Shown here one piece after another: positions 11,405 through 23,352 of a stretch of 64,000 nt of DNA. Origin of the DNA: Selaginella tamariscina. Its lineage: Eukaryota; Streptophyta; Lycopodiopsida; Selaginellales; Selaginellaceae. The position numbers were made by a program, and so were the translations under genes. The stretch is from contig PUQB01000098.1 in assembly GCA_003024785.1 (NCBI GenBank), positions 584,572-648,571 on the forward strand, in the 5' to 3' direction. Below the pieces are notes generated by a model, which worked only from the letters and a program-made list of their open reading frames with translations, was not told where the DNA came from and searched no databases. Every line of letters starts with the position of its first letter. Position 1 is the first letter of the stretch.

Positions 11405-13663
11405 TTGAGAAGGTATGAAGTATCATTTATAGACGTTGAGATATATTCTATACGAATATTCCAATACACTTGGAAATCAGCGCCAAACCTAGATCTAGGG
11501 TTTGTAGCTTCTTTCTTCGCGGATATGGCAGGAGGAAAGAATACTCTTGTGGTGAAAAATTGCCGATCTCTGCATAAGGCGGCTGAGAATCTGGCATGTG
11601 GCCATTTTACAGTCATGTTGACGGGCTGGGAGATCAATCCAGAGCTGGAGAACGCTCTTCAGGGATTGGGTCTTGAGAAGTATGCTCACCTTCTAGCGCA
11701 GGTAAATCCTGATGCGCTACAGTGCTATCATTTCATGATGGCGGAAAAGATGGTTGGATAATTTGTTGCATATGCCGAAGGGAGAAGGATGTTGATTAAT
11801 GAGAAGGCAATCGCGGAGGTTTTCGGCTGCCATTAGGAGAAGGAGAGTTGGAGGTAGATAAGAAGAATTAGATATCTATCTGAAAAGGGGAGGCAATACA
11901 ATAGCAAGCTTGGCTTGCGTGTGGCGGATCTGGAGGAAGTAGAGCTTGTGGTTAATTTTCTGGTGAACTCTTTTGAGTTCAGACTTTCTTCCACTACAGC
12001 CTCAAAGACAGTTATGTCGCTGTATGACGCTTAAGACGGGGAAGTGTGCAGGAGTCGCACGTTATCTCCTCAGGAAACTGGGTGAGTATGTTTTTACTGC
12101 TCAGGAGAAGGAGATACAGCAGAAGGAGTCTCCGATGATTGCATTGGCGTGGATACAGTCACTTGTGAATCATGTGATGGAGTGTGGAGAGGAAGTCGAG
12201 GAGCAGGAGTATGCTAGTAAGTTGCAGAAGGTGCTCACACCTCAGAACAGGCTGTAGGAAAGAAGGTACAGGAAGTGCTAGTGGGAAGCGTCAGGAGAGT
12301 ACCAGTAAGGTGATGAAGACACCACCGGGGAAGAAGCAAAAGATATCACGGGTGATGCCGATGCGGAAGTCCGTGCGGAAGGGAAAGACGAAGCCCGCGG
12401 CGGAGAGCATCCATTTGGATGATGAGGATTCGACAGGAACAGGAGAAGAGGAGGAGGAAGAGCACTCGGAACAGGTTTTGAGGGTGAAGCCGCTGAAAAC
12501 CAGAGAGCCACAGAAGGTGGGACAGCATCCGGAGAAGAAGACGTTGGAGGAAGTGGTACAAATGGAGCTAGAGAAGCCACATGAACAAGTACCAACGACT
12601 CAGACGAAGGTAGCAGAGGATAAGCCGAAAGACAGTCGCAGGATAGGACGTCTGGAGAACACAATAAGGAAGAGAAGTCGCCTGAGTTGCGGGAGATGAC
12701 GAAGGAGGAGCTACCAACAATGGAGACAGGGAAATCGGTGGAGATCACCGGAGCAGTTAGGGAATAAGGGAAAGGAGATTCCCGGGATATTCCAGGAACA
12801 GTTGAGGAGGCAACTGCAGTTTTGTTGCAGTTACCAACAGGGCAAGCTCAATCACCAAGTGAAGGCATGGGACGTGTTCCAATGACACGGCAGCCATGGT
12901 TCAACCGTGGAGCGGCAGGGCATTCTCCAAGAGGAAGAGGTACGTTTGCACGAGGAGGGTATCCTATGCATCACGCAGGTGGGGGAATGACTCATTGCTA
13001 CGAAGCTGCGGCTGAAGAAATGGCAACGGAGTTTATGGAGCCAGGGACGTTCATGGATGGTGGTAAGCGTCGGAAATCCTTCAGACAGGAGGAAGTGCCT
13101 ATGGAGGTTGAGGTACAGCTGGCGCAGGTTTTGTCTCGTATGCAGCAGGAGATACTGGACAAATCGGCAAAGGTGAGTTCAGCATCGCAGGATGTACCAC
13201 ATTGGCTTCAGCATTGTACAACCAGTTTGTGAATATGGGTATACAGTGAAGGACAGAGCAGAGATTGGAGGTTGATTGCAGAAGCGGTGGAGGCAGTGAT
13301 AATGCCGAAGATCAACACCATGCAGGCTACAGTTAGCAGGATAGGAGCACGACCGGTGAAGGCAAGGACTCCTAGTCCTACAGTTCTTGAGAGCAAGCCT
13401 GTGAGTGTTTCAGAACCTATGCCGATGGCGCAGAAGATATCAAGACACAGGAAGAACTCCGACAGGGAGGAGCACTATTGACAGTGTTGGGAGAGGAACT
13501 TCAGCGACTGCAGGTGGAGAACCAGGGTCTCCGACTGCAGGTGGCATCCATGGCACAGGAAATGGAGAAGGTAAAGGCGGAGTTTGTGAGGTACAAGGAG
13601 GAATACGAGACAGAGTATCCTGAGGAGCCGCAGGAGAATGAGGGTGCAGGACAGGTGCAGTGA
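11405..13663 (+). pseudogene. Extra ORF region of element B, downstream of integrase
   Basis: About 2.3 kb between integrase and the 3' LTR has coding-like composition. It is more GC-rich than the rest of the element. Open segments are 11405-11761 (containing MAGGKNTLVVKNCRSL), 12184-12699 (Lys/Glu-rich, with acidic runs), 12822-13232 (Gly/Arg-rich, then acidic) and 13478-13663. The last has a coiled-coil heptad pattern (LGEELQRLQVENQGLRLQV). I recognise no domain. Athila-type elements often carry an additional or env-like ORF here, but I see no signal peptide or membrane segment. The frame is broken several times. Confidence 0.5.
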
Positions 13664-13679
13664 GGACACTGCAAGATTC

Positions 13680-13693
13680 AAGGTGGGGAATAG
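13680..13693 (+). promoter_or_regulatory. Polypurine tract of element B
   Basis: AAGGTGGGGAATAG lies immediately before the 3' LTR, where plus-strand synthesis is primed in LTR retrotransposons. Confidence 0.75.
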
Positions 13694-14233
13694 TGTTAGA
13701 GGCCAAAAATATAGCATGTAGGAACTGCATACATAGGACTTTCCTACGGTGGAGGAATAACTTGTAGGAAAGTAGTAGTAGGAAATATCCTGTGTACAGG
13801 AAAAATCCTACAGCAGTAGGAAAAATCCTACAGGGTAGGAAGGATCCTACGGTTGCAGGAAGCAGACAGTTATGATGGTTGGAGGAGGACAGATTCGGTT
13901 AGGGCAAGGAAGGGCAAGAAGGAGAGAAGACTATGAAGGCTATGAAGGCTATGGAGAGCAATGCATGAGAGAGGAGTATCTTTGGGAGAGAAGTAAGTCT
14001 CCACACTTGCTATCTCTTTGTATTCATATAGTAATGCAAGTGCATGTTTATGGTGTATTGTGAATGCTTATACATGGCAATGGCCAAAGCAAAATCCTAT
14101 CCTTGACCTTAGAGACGAGATAAGTATATATATAGAGCTCTCTATTGGACGAAATCCCTACACTTTAACTTGCAAAGCTTTTCCTGCGCTGTGAACAGTG
14201 TTTTCTGACACAGGAAAGTTTTGTATGTTAACA
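13694..14233 (+). repeat. 3' LTR of element B
   Basis: This is 540 bp, TGTTAGAGG to TGTTAACA, followed by the target duplication CCTGG at 14234-14238. It matches 5208-5748 closely. Confidence 0.9.
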
Positions 14234-14238
14234 CCTGG

Positions 14239-15480
14239 CTACAAGACATTTTGGTGTGCCAAGACAGTTGAGTTGGTGACTCATAACTATTGGTGGCCTA
14301 GGTTGCAAGGTTTTGTGGAAAAGTTTGTACGAAGCTGTGACACCTGCAACAGCTCGAAGATGCCTTGTCACACGTCCTCTGGTCTTCTTCGCTCTTTGGT
14401 CTTCTTCGTCCTCTTCATGTTCCCTCTACTCCTTGGATATCCATTTCTATGGATTTCTTCATAGATCTTCCTCCTTCTCGTAAATTTGATGCAGTTCTTG
14501 TGGTGGTTGACCATTTCACCAAACAGGCTCATTTCCTACCATGTAATAAGACGGTTACAGGCCAGACAACTGCTGAGTTGGTGATCCGTGAAGTGTTTCG
14601 ACATCATGGTCTTCTTAAGAACGATCGAGACCCACAATTCATGTCCAGATTTTGGCGAGAGCTTCTCCGGAGTTTACAAGTTAAAGTGGATCTTTCTTCA
14701 GGATATCATCCGCAAACTGATGGGCAGTCAGAACACACAATCAAACCCTAGAGTAGTATCTTCTTTGCTTCTTCATCAGTTTACCAATAGGACAATTAGT
14801 TGACCTTCTTCCTATGGCGGAGTTTGCTTACAATAATTCCGTTCACGCATCTACAGGCTAGACACCTTTCTTCGCCCTTACAAGCTACCATCCATGTTTT
14901 GACTTTGCTCCTTATGTTTCTTCTTCTTTCGCTCTTGCAATACAGGATCGTCTCCAACTTTCATCAGGTACAGGATGATCTCCGAATTCATTTCAACAGG
15001 CACAGGAACAGTACAAGCGTCATGCTGATGCTCATCGTTAACCAGCACTTACATACAAGATTGGTGATCTCGTGTGGCTTCTTCGTCGTATATTCGCACC
15101 AACAAGCCTTCTTCTAAGTTGGATTTTCAACGATTGGGTTCACGGCTGAGGTCAATCCTGTAACTTTCTGATTAGAGCTACCATCTACTGTGAAACTTCA
15201 TCCTGTGTTTCACACCTCTTTGTTGGAACTGTATCATCCTTCTTCTCTTGATCGTGATTCTTCTCCTCCCCTCCTGTGGTCATTGATGATGAACCTGAGT
15301 ATGAAGTTGCAGCCATCCTTGATTCTCGTCTTCATCACTGCCAACTTCAATACTTGGTGAATTGGAAATGTTATTTGCCTACCAATTGCACTTAAGAACC
15401 TGCATCCCATTTACTCCATGTTTCTTCCAAGGTTGCTACCTTCCATCGATGTTATCCTACTAAACCATGTCTTAAGACTC
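14239..15480 (+). pseudogene. Element A copy 1 integrase (3' part) and decayed chromodomain
   Basis: This resumes the integrase cut by element B. The zinc-finger cysteines are in FVRSCDTCNSSKMP near 14325, the first core Asp in ISMDFFIDLPP near 14448, and the Glu in DGQSEHTIKP near 14720. The second core Asp region is damaged (KNDRDPQF near 14617, where copy 2 reads SDQGP). The tail (15280-15460) still shows a chromodomain (DEPEYEVAAILDSRL, QLQYLVNWKCY), but its tryptophan-rich end contains a stop. Several frames are needed. Confidence 0.7.
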
Positions 15481-15508
15481 GTGGAACTCGTCCTTAAGGA
15501 GGAGGTGC

Positions 15509-15930
15509 TGTCACGACCCAATACAGGATACATGAGACATGATGCAGGAATGGGATACAGGATATGCCTACAGAATATACTTACAAGATATGTCTACAAG
15601 ATATTCCTACAAGATATGCTTACAGGATATGCCTACATGATATGCTTACAGGATATACCTACAGGATAAGGATCACCATTTTTAGCTCATGACTATTAGG
15701 CTCATGACAGATTAGCTCTTAGAGTTGTGAGCATAAAAGCTCTGACCTAATTATTGTACAATCAATTACTATCAACACCAATCATTCTACGATCATTCTT
15801 GTTCCTTATTCTTGTCTTGCTCTTTGCCTCCTGCTCTTATCTTGTTCTTAGTTTTGTCTTGCTCTGTTTTGTTCTTAGCTCTTGTCCTGCTCCTAAGTCA
15901 AACTTCTTTGTTCTTGGATTGTGGCTTGAA
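15509..15930 (+). repeat. LTR shared by elements A and E, block I
   Basis: It starts TGTCACGACC and ends at a GGCTTGA lacking the last two bases seen in other copies. It serves as 3' LTR of A and, because a primer-binding-site-like TTTGATAGCAGAGCGG and a gag start follow directly, as 5' LTR of E. The 13-bp U3 units are expanded here relative to the 5' LTR. Confidence 0.75.
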
Positions 15931-16214
15931 TTTGATAGCAGAGCGGTCCTGGGTTGATTCTCATCAAGGGATGAACTTTGAGTAAAGCTCACGCCACTAA
16001 GGTTGGTGCACTTGTCCTTGCTTAACTAAACCCCTCGATCACATATGTACAGCCAAGCGGCTTTGGGATCGCCTCTATCATTGATATATGATGCAAGTAC
16101 AGCCAAGCATAGCATAACTGGGACCGCCTCTAAGTTGCACCTTTTGAATGAAGGCATAGTAGTAACCCTTGAGCCCATGGATGAAGGCATCCACTTTCTC
16201 AAATGGGTGGAGAG
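15931..16214 (+). mobile_element. Element E start: primer-binding site and gag N-terminus, block I
   Basis: A tRNA-iMet-like primer-binding site is followed by leader sequence and a gag-like N-terminal segment (SKLHLLNEGIVVTLEPM, FLKWVES) that breaks off at the 162-bp repeat. The same arrangement is at 49751-50024. Confidence 0.55.
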
Positions 16215-16376
16215 TGTTATAGTTCTAACTTAGTGGGTTGACTATCTGGGTAAAGATTGTGGAATATGTGGGCAAACGACCCAAACAGACTTGGGTCATC
16301 ATGACCAAGGGCCCTTTCATAAACACCAATTGGCCCTTTGCCTAGTTGGCTTAAGGGGAGAGGGAAAGGTGTGACA
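16215..16376 (+). repeat. 162-bp TGTCA...TGACA repeat, copy 2
   Basis: Starts TGTTATAG (one substitution in the terminal TGTCA) and ends GTGACA. It lies between the gag fragment and the protease fragment of element E. Confidence 0.6.
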
Positions 16377-16640
16377 ATAGTAGCTCTACTTGATAGTGGT
16401 GCAATTGGCAACTTGATTGACCGCCTTTTCATGCAACAACATAATCTAAAGCTTCGTCTACGTTTTGATCTGATTGAGTTGACGGTTGCTAATGGAAGAC
16501 TAATGACATTGGGGATATTACTGAAGAAACAATGGCTCTCACAATATCTTGTGCTTGGTCTCCTTCAACGTCACTGACACTTATGTTATTCTTGATATTT
16601 CTTGGTTCAAGACCTTCAATCTGCAAATTAATTAGACAAC
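16377..16640 (+). pseudogene. Element E protease fragment, block I
   Basis: A retropepsin active-site block (VALLDSGAIGNLIDRLFM) and a downstream segment ending ISWFKTFN are visible. The middle is shortened compared with 50186-50467, where the domain reads DITKETMALTVTLGNILCL. No RT follows; the element is cut off. Confidence 0.6.
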
Positions 16641-16709
16641 TCGTACCTTGGTTGTTTTTGCTCTAACTTTTGTTCTGTCTCCGTCCTGGCCATATCTCGG
16701 CAACTCCGA

Positions 16710-16875
16710 CTCTTGGAAGTACCTCTACAACTTTGACTCCTAGATGTATCTTTGCAACTTTGACTCTTAGATGTATCTCAACAACTTTGACTCTTGGATG
16801 TATCTCAACAACTTTGACTCTTGGATGTATCTCAATAACTTTGACTCCTAACATACATCTACAACTTTGACTTAT
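16710..16875 (+). repeat. 27-bp minisatellite, about six units
   Basis: Units begin CAACTTTGACTCTTGG and recur every 27 bases, so every unit keeps the same frame (nine residues). The block II copy at 50533-50655 has about four units, so the array has changed length since duplication. Confidence 0.75.
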
Positions 16876-17714
16876 GGCCACATTTTGGCACCTCCGGTTC
16901 ATCGCAACACTTATGCATCTCCGTCTCTGGCTCCGACTTCAAGTAATCTACTTATTTAACATTATAAAAAGAAGAAAAAAAAAAAAGAATGACATAATAA
17001 ACATACGTGACGTTGTGTTAAACAAAAAATCCACTCTATACTCTTATATACTAACAAAAAAAAAAACTCTAAACCTAAACACTTATTTTTTGCTAAATCA
17101 GTAGTATTTGTAATATACATAATTAAATAATAATCATAACTCATATTAATTATTTACTTATTTAACTTAAGTATCGGATTGGGTTAAATTGTGTCGTTTA
17201 TTACTACAATATAAAATAGTATAACGTATAGTATATTGAAATATGTTATACGGATGCTCATACATCAAAGATGTTAATAAATTTCCTGGCACAATTAATT
17301 TACGTGTTAAACTAGAATTTAAATATAGTGAGAGTATAACATGTTGGAAAACATTAAATATATATTTTATTTTATTTTTAAATTCTTTTATATTATTTTG
17401 TGACTGTGAAAACAAAAGAAAATTATAATTTAAAATAGAATACACTAGTGGGACTCCCATTTTAATGATTAATAAAAAAAAGAAAAATTAATTATTTATA
17501 TTTACTTTTAATAAAATAATAAACATCGAAAATACGTTATGAAGAACATTTGCATGAATAATTATGTTTATAGTTATTAGCCCTAAATTCGTATTTAAAA
17601 CCATAAACCCTAAAACAGGGGAACAGTGATTAGGGCAAGGATCTGGATCAAGAGGGTTTTGTAGATCGATCTGATCTGCGCGGGCGAGCAATGCAGAGAT
17701 TCTGAGAGCTGGAT
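16876..17714 (+). promoter_or_regulatory. AT-rich upstream region of SEC8 copy 1 with a telo-box
   Basis: There is no gene-like ORF. The region holds poly-A/T runs, and an AAACCCTAAA telo-box lies at about 17605-17614, some 110 bases before the start codon. Telo-boxes are common near plant transcription starts. The same layout precedes SEC8 copy 2 (telo-box near 51397). Confidence 0.5.
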
Positions 17715-20695
17715 ATGGCGGCTCCGATCGTCGACTGGGAGGTGAGCTCGAATTTTATATATTTTTCAATGTAATATGCAAAAGTTAGCATTTTATATAT
17801 TAAATTTTGTTTTTTATTTTGATGTATATGTTTAAAATGTGTTTTTTTAGAATATTTTTCAGTGTAATATGCAAAAGTTAGCATTTTATATATTAATTTT
17901 GTTTTTTTTGCCCTTTATTTATATGTTTAAAAATGTGTTTATTTTCATATATTTTCCACGTAATCTGCAAAAACGCCATCTTTCATGTATAAGCTGCAAT
18001 CCTTTCATATATCTTTCCATTCTCGTCCCAAACAAGATTCTATAATGCAATAATACACAACTTCACTACATATTATATCTGTATCTTATATATATTCTTG
18101 AGTTTGTATATAGTAACATACCATATACATTGTACTTTTATTTATAGGTAATATAATCATAATAGTCAAATATATTCACAATTAACACGGTATAATTATC
18201 AAGTTATCCCATGTATATATACGTATATGCATGGGATGTGTGTGTATGGCCATGTGTTTAACTCGTGTTTTATGTACAGTCTGTAAAGGATGAGTTAGAC
18301 GCGATCGATGATTCATGGAAGCAGCCGAGGTTCGATTCGCTAGCTCATGTTGTGGAGGTTCTTACCTCACCCAATCCCGAAGATGCAACTGCTATTCTCA
18401 GGGATCAACGCGATGGCATTGAAGCGCTTGTAGATGATGTTGTTCGTGGTTATCACAAAGGTTTTAATAAGGCTATCCATAATTACTCCCAGGTTCGTAA
18501 TATGCACACATATTTAAGTATACATATGTACTTATATCTGTTTAGGATTTACTTAAACATTCTACATGTGTGTGTGATTTTTTATCTGCAGATACTGAAG
18601 CTATTCAGTGAGTCTGCCACCAGCCTGAGTGGCCTCAAAGTACAGCTTGCTTGCAAGCAGCTCCTAGGCGCCAGACATAAACAGCTCCAACAACAATGGT
18701 ACCGGTCCGTTGTGCTTCGTAATGCAATTTCACTACTTGACCAAATTGACAACGTTGCAAAGGTGTGTGTGTGTGTGTGCGCGCGTGAAAACACATATAG
18801 ACATATCCAGTTCGTGCATATGTAGCCTTGGTTTAAAAGGTTTTATATTTGTATATCATAGCCGATTGTTTGCAGGTTCCCGCAAAGATAGAACAATTGA
18901 TTGCTGAAAGAAATATTATGCTGCCGTTCAACTCCATATACAATCGATAAGTATGCTCGAGCGTGAAGGAATTCAGGGTGTAAGTCCTCGCTCTTAATGT
19001 ATGTTATGTGCTTTCTTAATATCCTTTTGCAGGTTGGTGCTTTGCAAGATGTGCGTGCGGATTTTTCAAGGCTACGAGGTGTTCTCTTCACTAAGATTGT
19101 CGAGGATTTGCATTCCCATCTTTATGGCAAAGGAGAATACAGGTAGCTGTGTACTTTGTGTATATGTGTGCGTGTGTTGTGCGTGAGTAAATATATATGT
19201 GTACTTCGTATATAATACTATATTATTAATAGAGAGCAAACGTTATATCTTACAGAACATTAAATAGAGATACATATATATTATCATATTGGGTGTTGTC
19301 TTGGTTTTGCAGTACTGTTAAAAGCAGAAATCAACATACAGAAGACGATTTATTAAACATAGAAAACATGCCGCTGCCTAGTTCACATCCCGTTTCACGA
19401 CGTACGCGGACATTCAAGAAGTCTGATAGCACAGTAATTTCCAACGGACATATTTCTGAAGATAATCGACGATCAAGTACTGCAAGTGATAAGAGGTATA
19501 TACACACAAAGGTCCCCGAGCTAAGCACTATCCATATTTATATATGTTTCTATTCTATACACAAGCTAGTTTATTGTAGACTTTTGTATTTATTTCTTAT
19601 TACTAAATAGTACTAAATATGCCTAACTACTACATGGGTGTATGTTGATATTTAGATAGTGAACTAATCATCATTGATAACATTTACAAAATGAACTAAA
19701 ATTTCAAAGCTACTACTAGTAAATTATTAGTTGCTATTGCATGTAATCAAGAAGATGAGGATTCTCAATTTTTGGAACTCATATTAATATGATGTATATT
19801 TGAATTTATTTTTCCAGCTCCGTCGATGGTAAGGACTACGAAACTGATACGTCCGATGGGATTTCTGAAAGCTTAAGAGCTCCTAGACGACCGACCCTAG
19901 CATGGTTACGAGATGCTACACCTAACGAGTTTGTGGTAGTTATATACATAGTTATCTTAGATACTTTAATAAATAGCATGTGCTACATATTATGCAGTTA
20001 CTATAATGATACATAATATGTTAACCAATTTATATTCAATATATGCGTATATTCAATACATAGTAAATTATACGGTATAATCAAGTAAAATATATATCTT
20101 ACTAATAGCGTATGACACGTTCATATACTATAAATTTAGTCATATACACTACAAATTTACAAGTATATATGCACACTGTTCATTGCTGGTTTTTTAATAT
20201 TTACAATGTTAATAGGAAGCTTTAACAAAGAGTGATGCGTCAGCCCATGTAAAGTACCTGCAAACAATGGTGGAATGCCTAAAGCTTCTCGGGAAAACTG
20301 CAGCTGGAGGTGCAATAATAAGGTAATTGGGTTCTATTAGTATAGTATGGTTATAATTAATATAAATTGCGTACGTTTAATCGAATTTACTTTAAGCAAT
20401 GTTATAACAATGTAACTGTTGTTATAAATAGTTTAGTCGTTTAAGGAGAATTAACTTGTTATCTCCGCATAGACTGATCTGACATCCATTTAATCAGTAT
20501 ATTTATGAACATTTAATGAAGCACTGATTAATTTATTAAATACTCCAGTTTATATCTGTATTTCTTTTGCTTAATATTTTCATAGCCAGCGATTAAGGCA
20601 AACGGTGCATGATTTAGTAACGGATGAGATCAAAGCACATGCTGCTGCACTCGAAGCTTCAAAGGTATATATATATGTGTGTGTTGTGTGTGTGT

Positions 20696-20807
<112 letters not shown>

Positions 20808-23261
20808 TTCATATATATATGCAACACACAGATATGTGTACGTGTGTGTGTCTGTATGTTAAACCTTATATGTTATAGGTGTCAAAAGTGGCATTCTCTC
20901 AAGGAATGGGACCATAAATCTGGGATTAAAAAGAGTTGAGGAAAACAAGCACAAGAAACAACAATCGGTTTCTTCTGACATCTCGAGTGTAATGGGGCCA
21001 TCTGGACCAAGCCAAGTTGCAGCAAAGAACCTCGTTGAGCCTGTACTTGCAGCTTTATCTCGTTATAGGTGATTATATACATGTACAAATCCTTATCCAC
21101 ACACACACACACACACACATTGCAGTTATATATACATATGGCATAGAGTCTGGTAGTTTTAAACAATTGTTAGGCCATGTATGTAATGGTTTAGCTAGCT
21201 CTGTATGTAAACTATATTGTATGCTTCTATATATCTATAATATATAACTAGATTATATTGTGGGTATAGAATGATAGTGGTTTAAAAATACATACATACA
21301 TACAGACACAGACACACGCACATTGTCTGTGTCACTATATATATATATATATATATATATAGTCATCTATAATCATTACATAAATTCTGTTACTGTGCGA
21401 TTACGCTTGTACATACGACTATGTGTACATGTAAGCTCTTGTCAAATCTGTACTGTGGATTGTGTATGCGTGAGTTTGTGTGTGTAGCGTATTAATCAAT
21501 CATTAGATACTATGTAACCGTGTATACAGGCATGTTAAGTTATTGCAGATTTTTAAATATAAAGCCATATAGCTGTGATGTAATGTAGTTTATACTCTAA
21601 TATACTAATGTGCAGAAAATCATGTGATTGTGGGCGAGGCTCTAGAAAGTATAATCGCTTCTCAAGGTGCAGAAGGGGATGCTCGTATGACGGGTGGATA
21701 CAACTTGGGCTCTGCTTTATCTGTGATTCAGGTTATACTTCTTTATATAACTCTTGTGTGTGTGTGTGTTGTATGCATGTATACAAATTATGTTGGTATA
21801 TATTATGATAGTTTTTATGCTGTAGAGTGAATGCCAGCAATTTATTTGCGATATTCTTCGAGCTAGTCCAGATGCTGCATCTGCAGATTCTGCTGCTCAA
21901 ACTGCGAGACAGACTAAAGCTACTACTGAAAAAGGCAAGATCTATATTATATATGTTGTACCATATTAATGTATAATTAATAACTTATGTCTCTAATATT
22001 TTATCACAACATGGTACTATATCATATATATTGTCACCATATATAGTTTAGTTGAAACTATTATTTATATATAATTTGTTTTCTAGTAACAGCACTGCTG
22101 CTCCTGGGGAAGGATTATCTTTTGCTTTTCGTTTGACGGATACAGCCATGAACTTACCCGGTGAGTACCATGAGTAAGCATAAATATATAGCTTATTTGT
22201 AATATAGATTAACAGATATATAGGAGCTACGGTTATTCCGATGTGCACACATATTATATAAAGGACAATTTATAACCATTCGATATACATAGATATATAT
22301 TATATATTCATCTATATATATATATATATGGATATCTTCAAACTGTATATCCATATATTTTGTTTTTCACAGGGCCAGCTGGTAATGGAGAGGTTCCACG
22401 TCCAGCCCGTAGACGGGGATCAGGAAATGCACAAGAAGGTTATGGGACTGGTTTGTTTTAATGAAGAGGGATGTATTTAATTTCGTCTCTATATCGGCCT
22501 GTTTTGGAGGTAGACATAATATTTTTAAATATAATCTACAATTATAAACTTCTATCTGTAAATGTCAAACTTTTTCATATAATCATCTGTGTTTATTAAC
22601 TTGTTTACCTACGTATGTTCCTAAATAGCTTAATTTTCAGACGTATGTTCCTAAATAGCTTAATTTTCAGCAAGGAAGGATTGCAAAACTTGATGGAAAC
22701 TTTCATAAAGGATCAGTTTTTACCAAGACTTTACGTGGACTATCGGAGCTGTGTTACAGATGCCTTAGCGAGTAAGTATATGTAGTGTCCATATATGTGT
22801 ATGTCTCAACTACGTGTACTTCACGCGCACACACACACACACACAGAATGTATGTTGATCATAATTTGCAGGCTCTGCGGCATTTCGTCCAAAATCACAT
22901 TCATCCATGACAAAGAAATCCATCTCTTTGCTTGGCCCCTTTGTGGCAGATCACCTAGCTTCGGAAGTAAGCAATGATCTATTTAATCTATATGACGCGT
23001 ATACGATGTGTGTATACACGTATGGGGACTTGCACACAATACGATCTTTTATCTTTTATCTTTTTTCTTTTGCAGGTTATTGCATGGGCACATGCAATGC
23101 CAAAATGCTGCCGAGTTTCTGGAGCTCGTACAAACTATCATGGAAAGAACCCTTGAAAGGTGTCGCGCTGCATACACCAATGTAAGAACATTATAAACAC
23201 ACACGCACACAAAGAGGACCATGGATGTGTATGATATATTACTATGTACAGATAAGATACA

Positions 23262-23276
23262 TATTCTCTCTCTCTC

Positions 23277-23351
<75 letters not shown>

Positions 23352-23352
23352 C
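23262..23352 (+). repeat. (CT)n(TA)n(GA)n palindromic microsatellite in SEC8 copy 1 intron 18
   Basis: CT repeats, a long TA run and GA repeats in order. The same structure is kept in copy 2 at about 57021-57098, with different run lengths. Confidence 0.8.

Larger units (their letters stand above)
5208..14233 (+). mobile_element. Athila/Tat-like Ty3/gypsy element B (9026 bp), nested in element A
   Basis: This is a full-length LTR retrotransposon with LTRs of 541 and 540 bp and perfect 5-bp target duplications CCTGG at 5203-5207 and 14234-14238. Uninterrupted copy 2 of element A confirms the empty site. Domain order is gag with three zinc knuckles, protease, RT, RNase H, integrase, then about 2.3 kb of extra coding-like sequence before the polypurine tract. 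The RT motif FMDDFSVY and an additional ORF after integrase are typical of plant Athila/Tat-lineage elements. The LTRs differ at only eight places, so insertion is recent, yet the internal frames are repeatedly broken. Confidence 0.9.
1061..15930 (+). mobile_element. Chromovirus-type Ty3/gypsy element A, copy 1, split by element B
   Basis: The element has LTRs at 1061-1466 and 15509-15930 and domains in the order gag, protease, RT, RNase H, integrase, chromodomain. It is interrupted at 5207/14239 by element B, which entered the integrase region. Every reading frame is broken by stops or frameshifts, so it is a fossil. The primer-binding site after the 5' LTR is corrupted (GTTTGATAATAACTCC), while the one after the 3' LTR still resembles an initiator-Met tRNA site. 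A purine tract (AAGGAGGAGGTGC) precedes the 3' LTR. Copy 2 lies at 42124-49750. Confidence 0.85.

Noticed and set aside
12278..12748. 156-codon open frame on the minus strand rich in Ser, Pro and Leu
   Set aside because: It is antisense to the Lys/Glu-rich extra ORF of element B; such composition arises from the complementary strand of purine-rich coding sequence and shows no domain.
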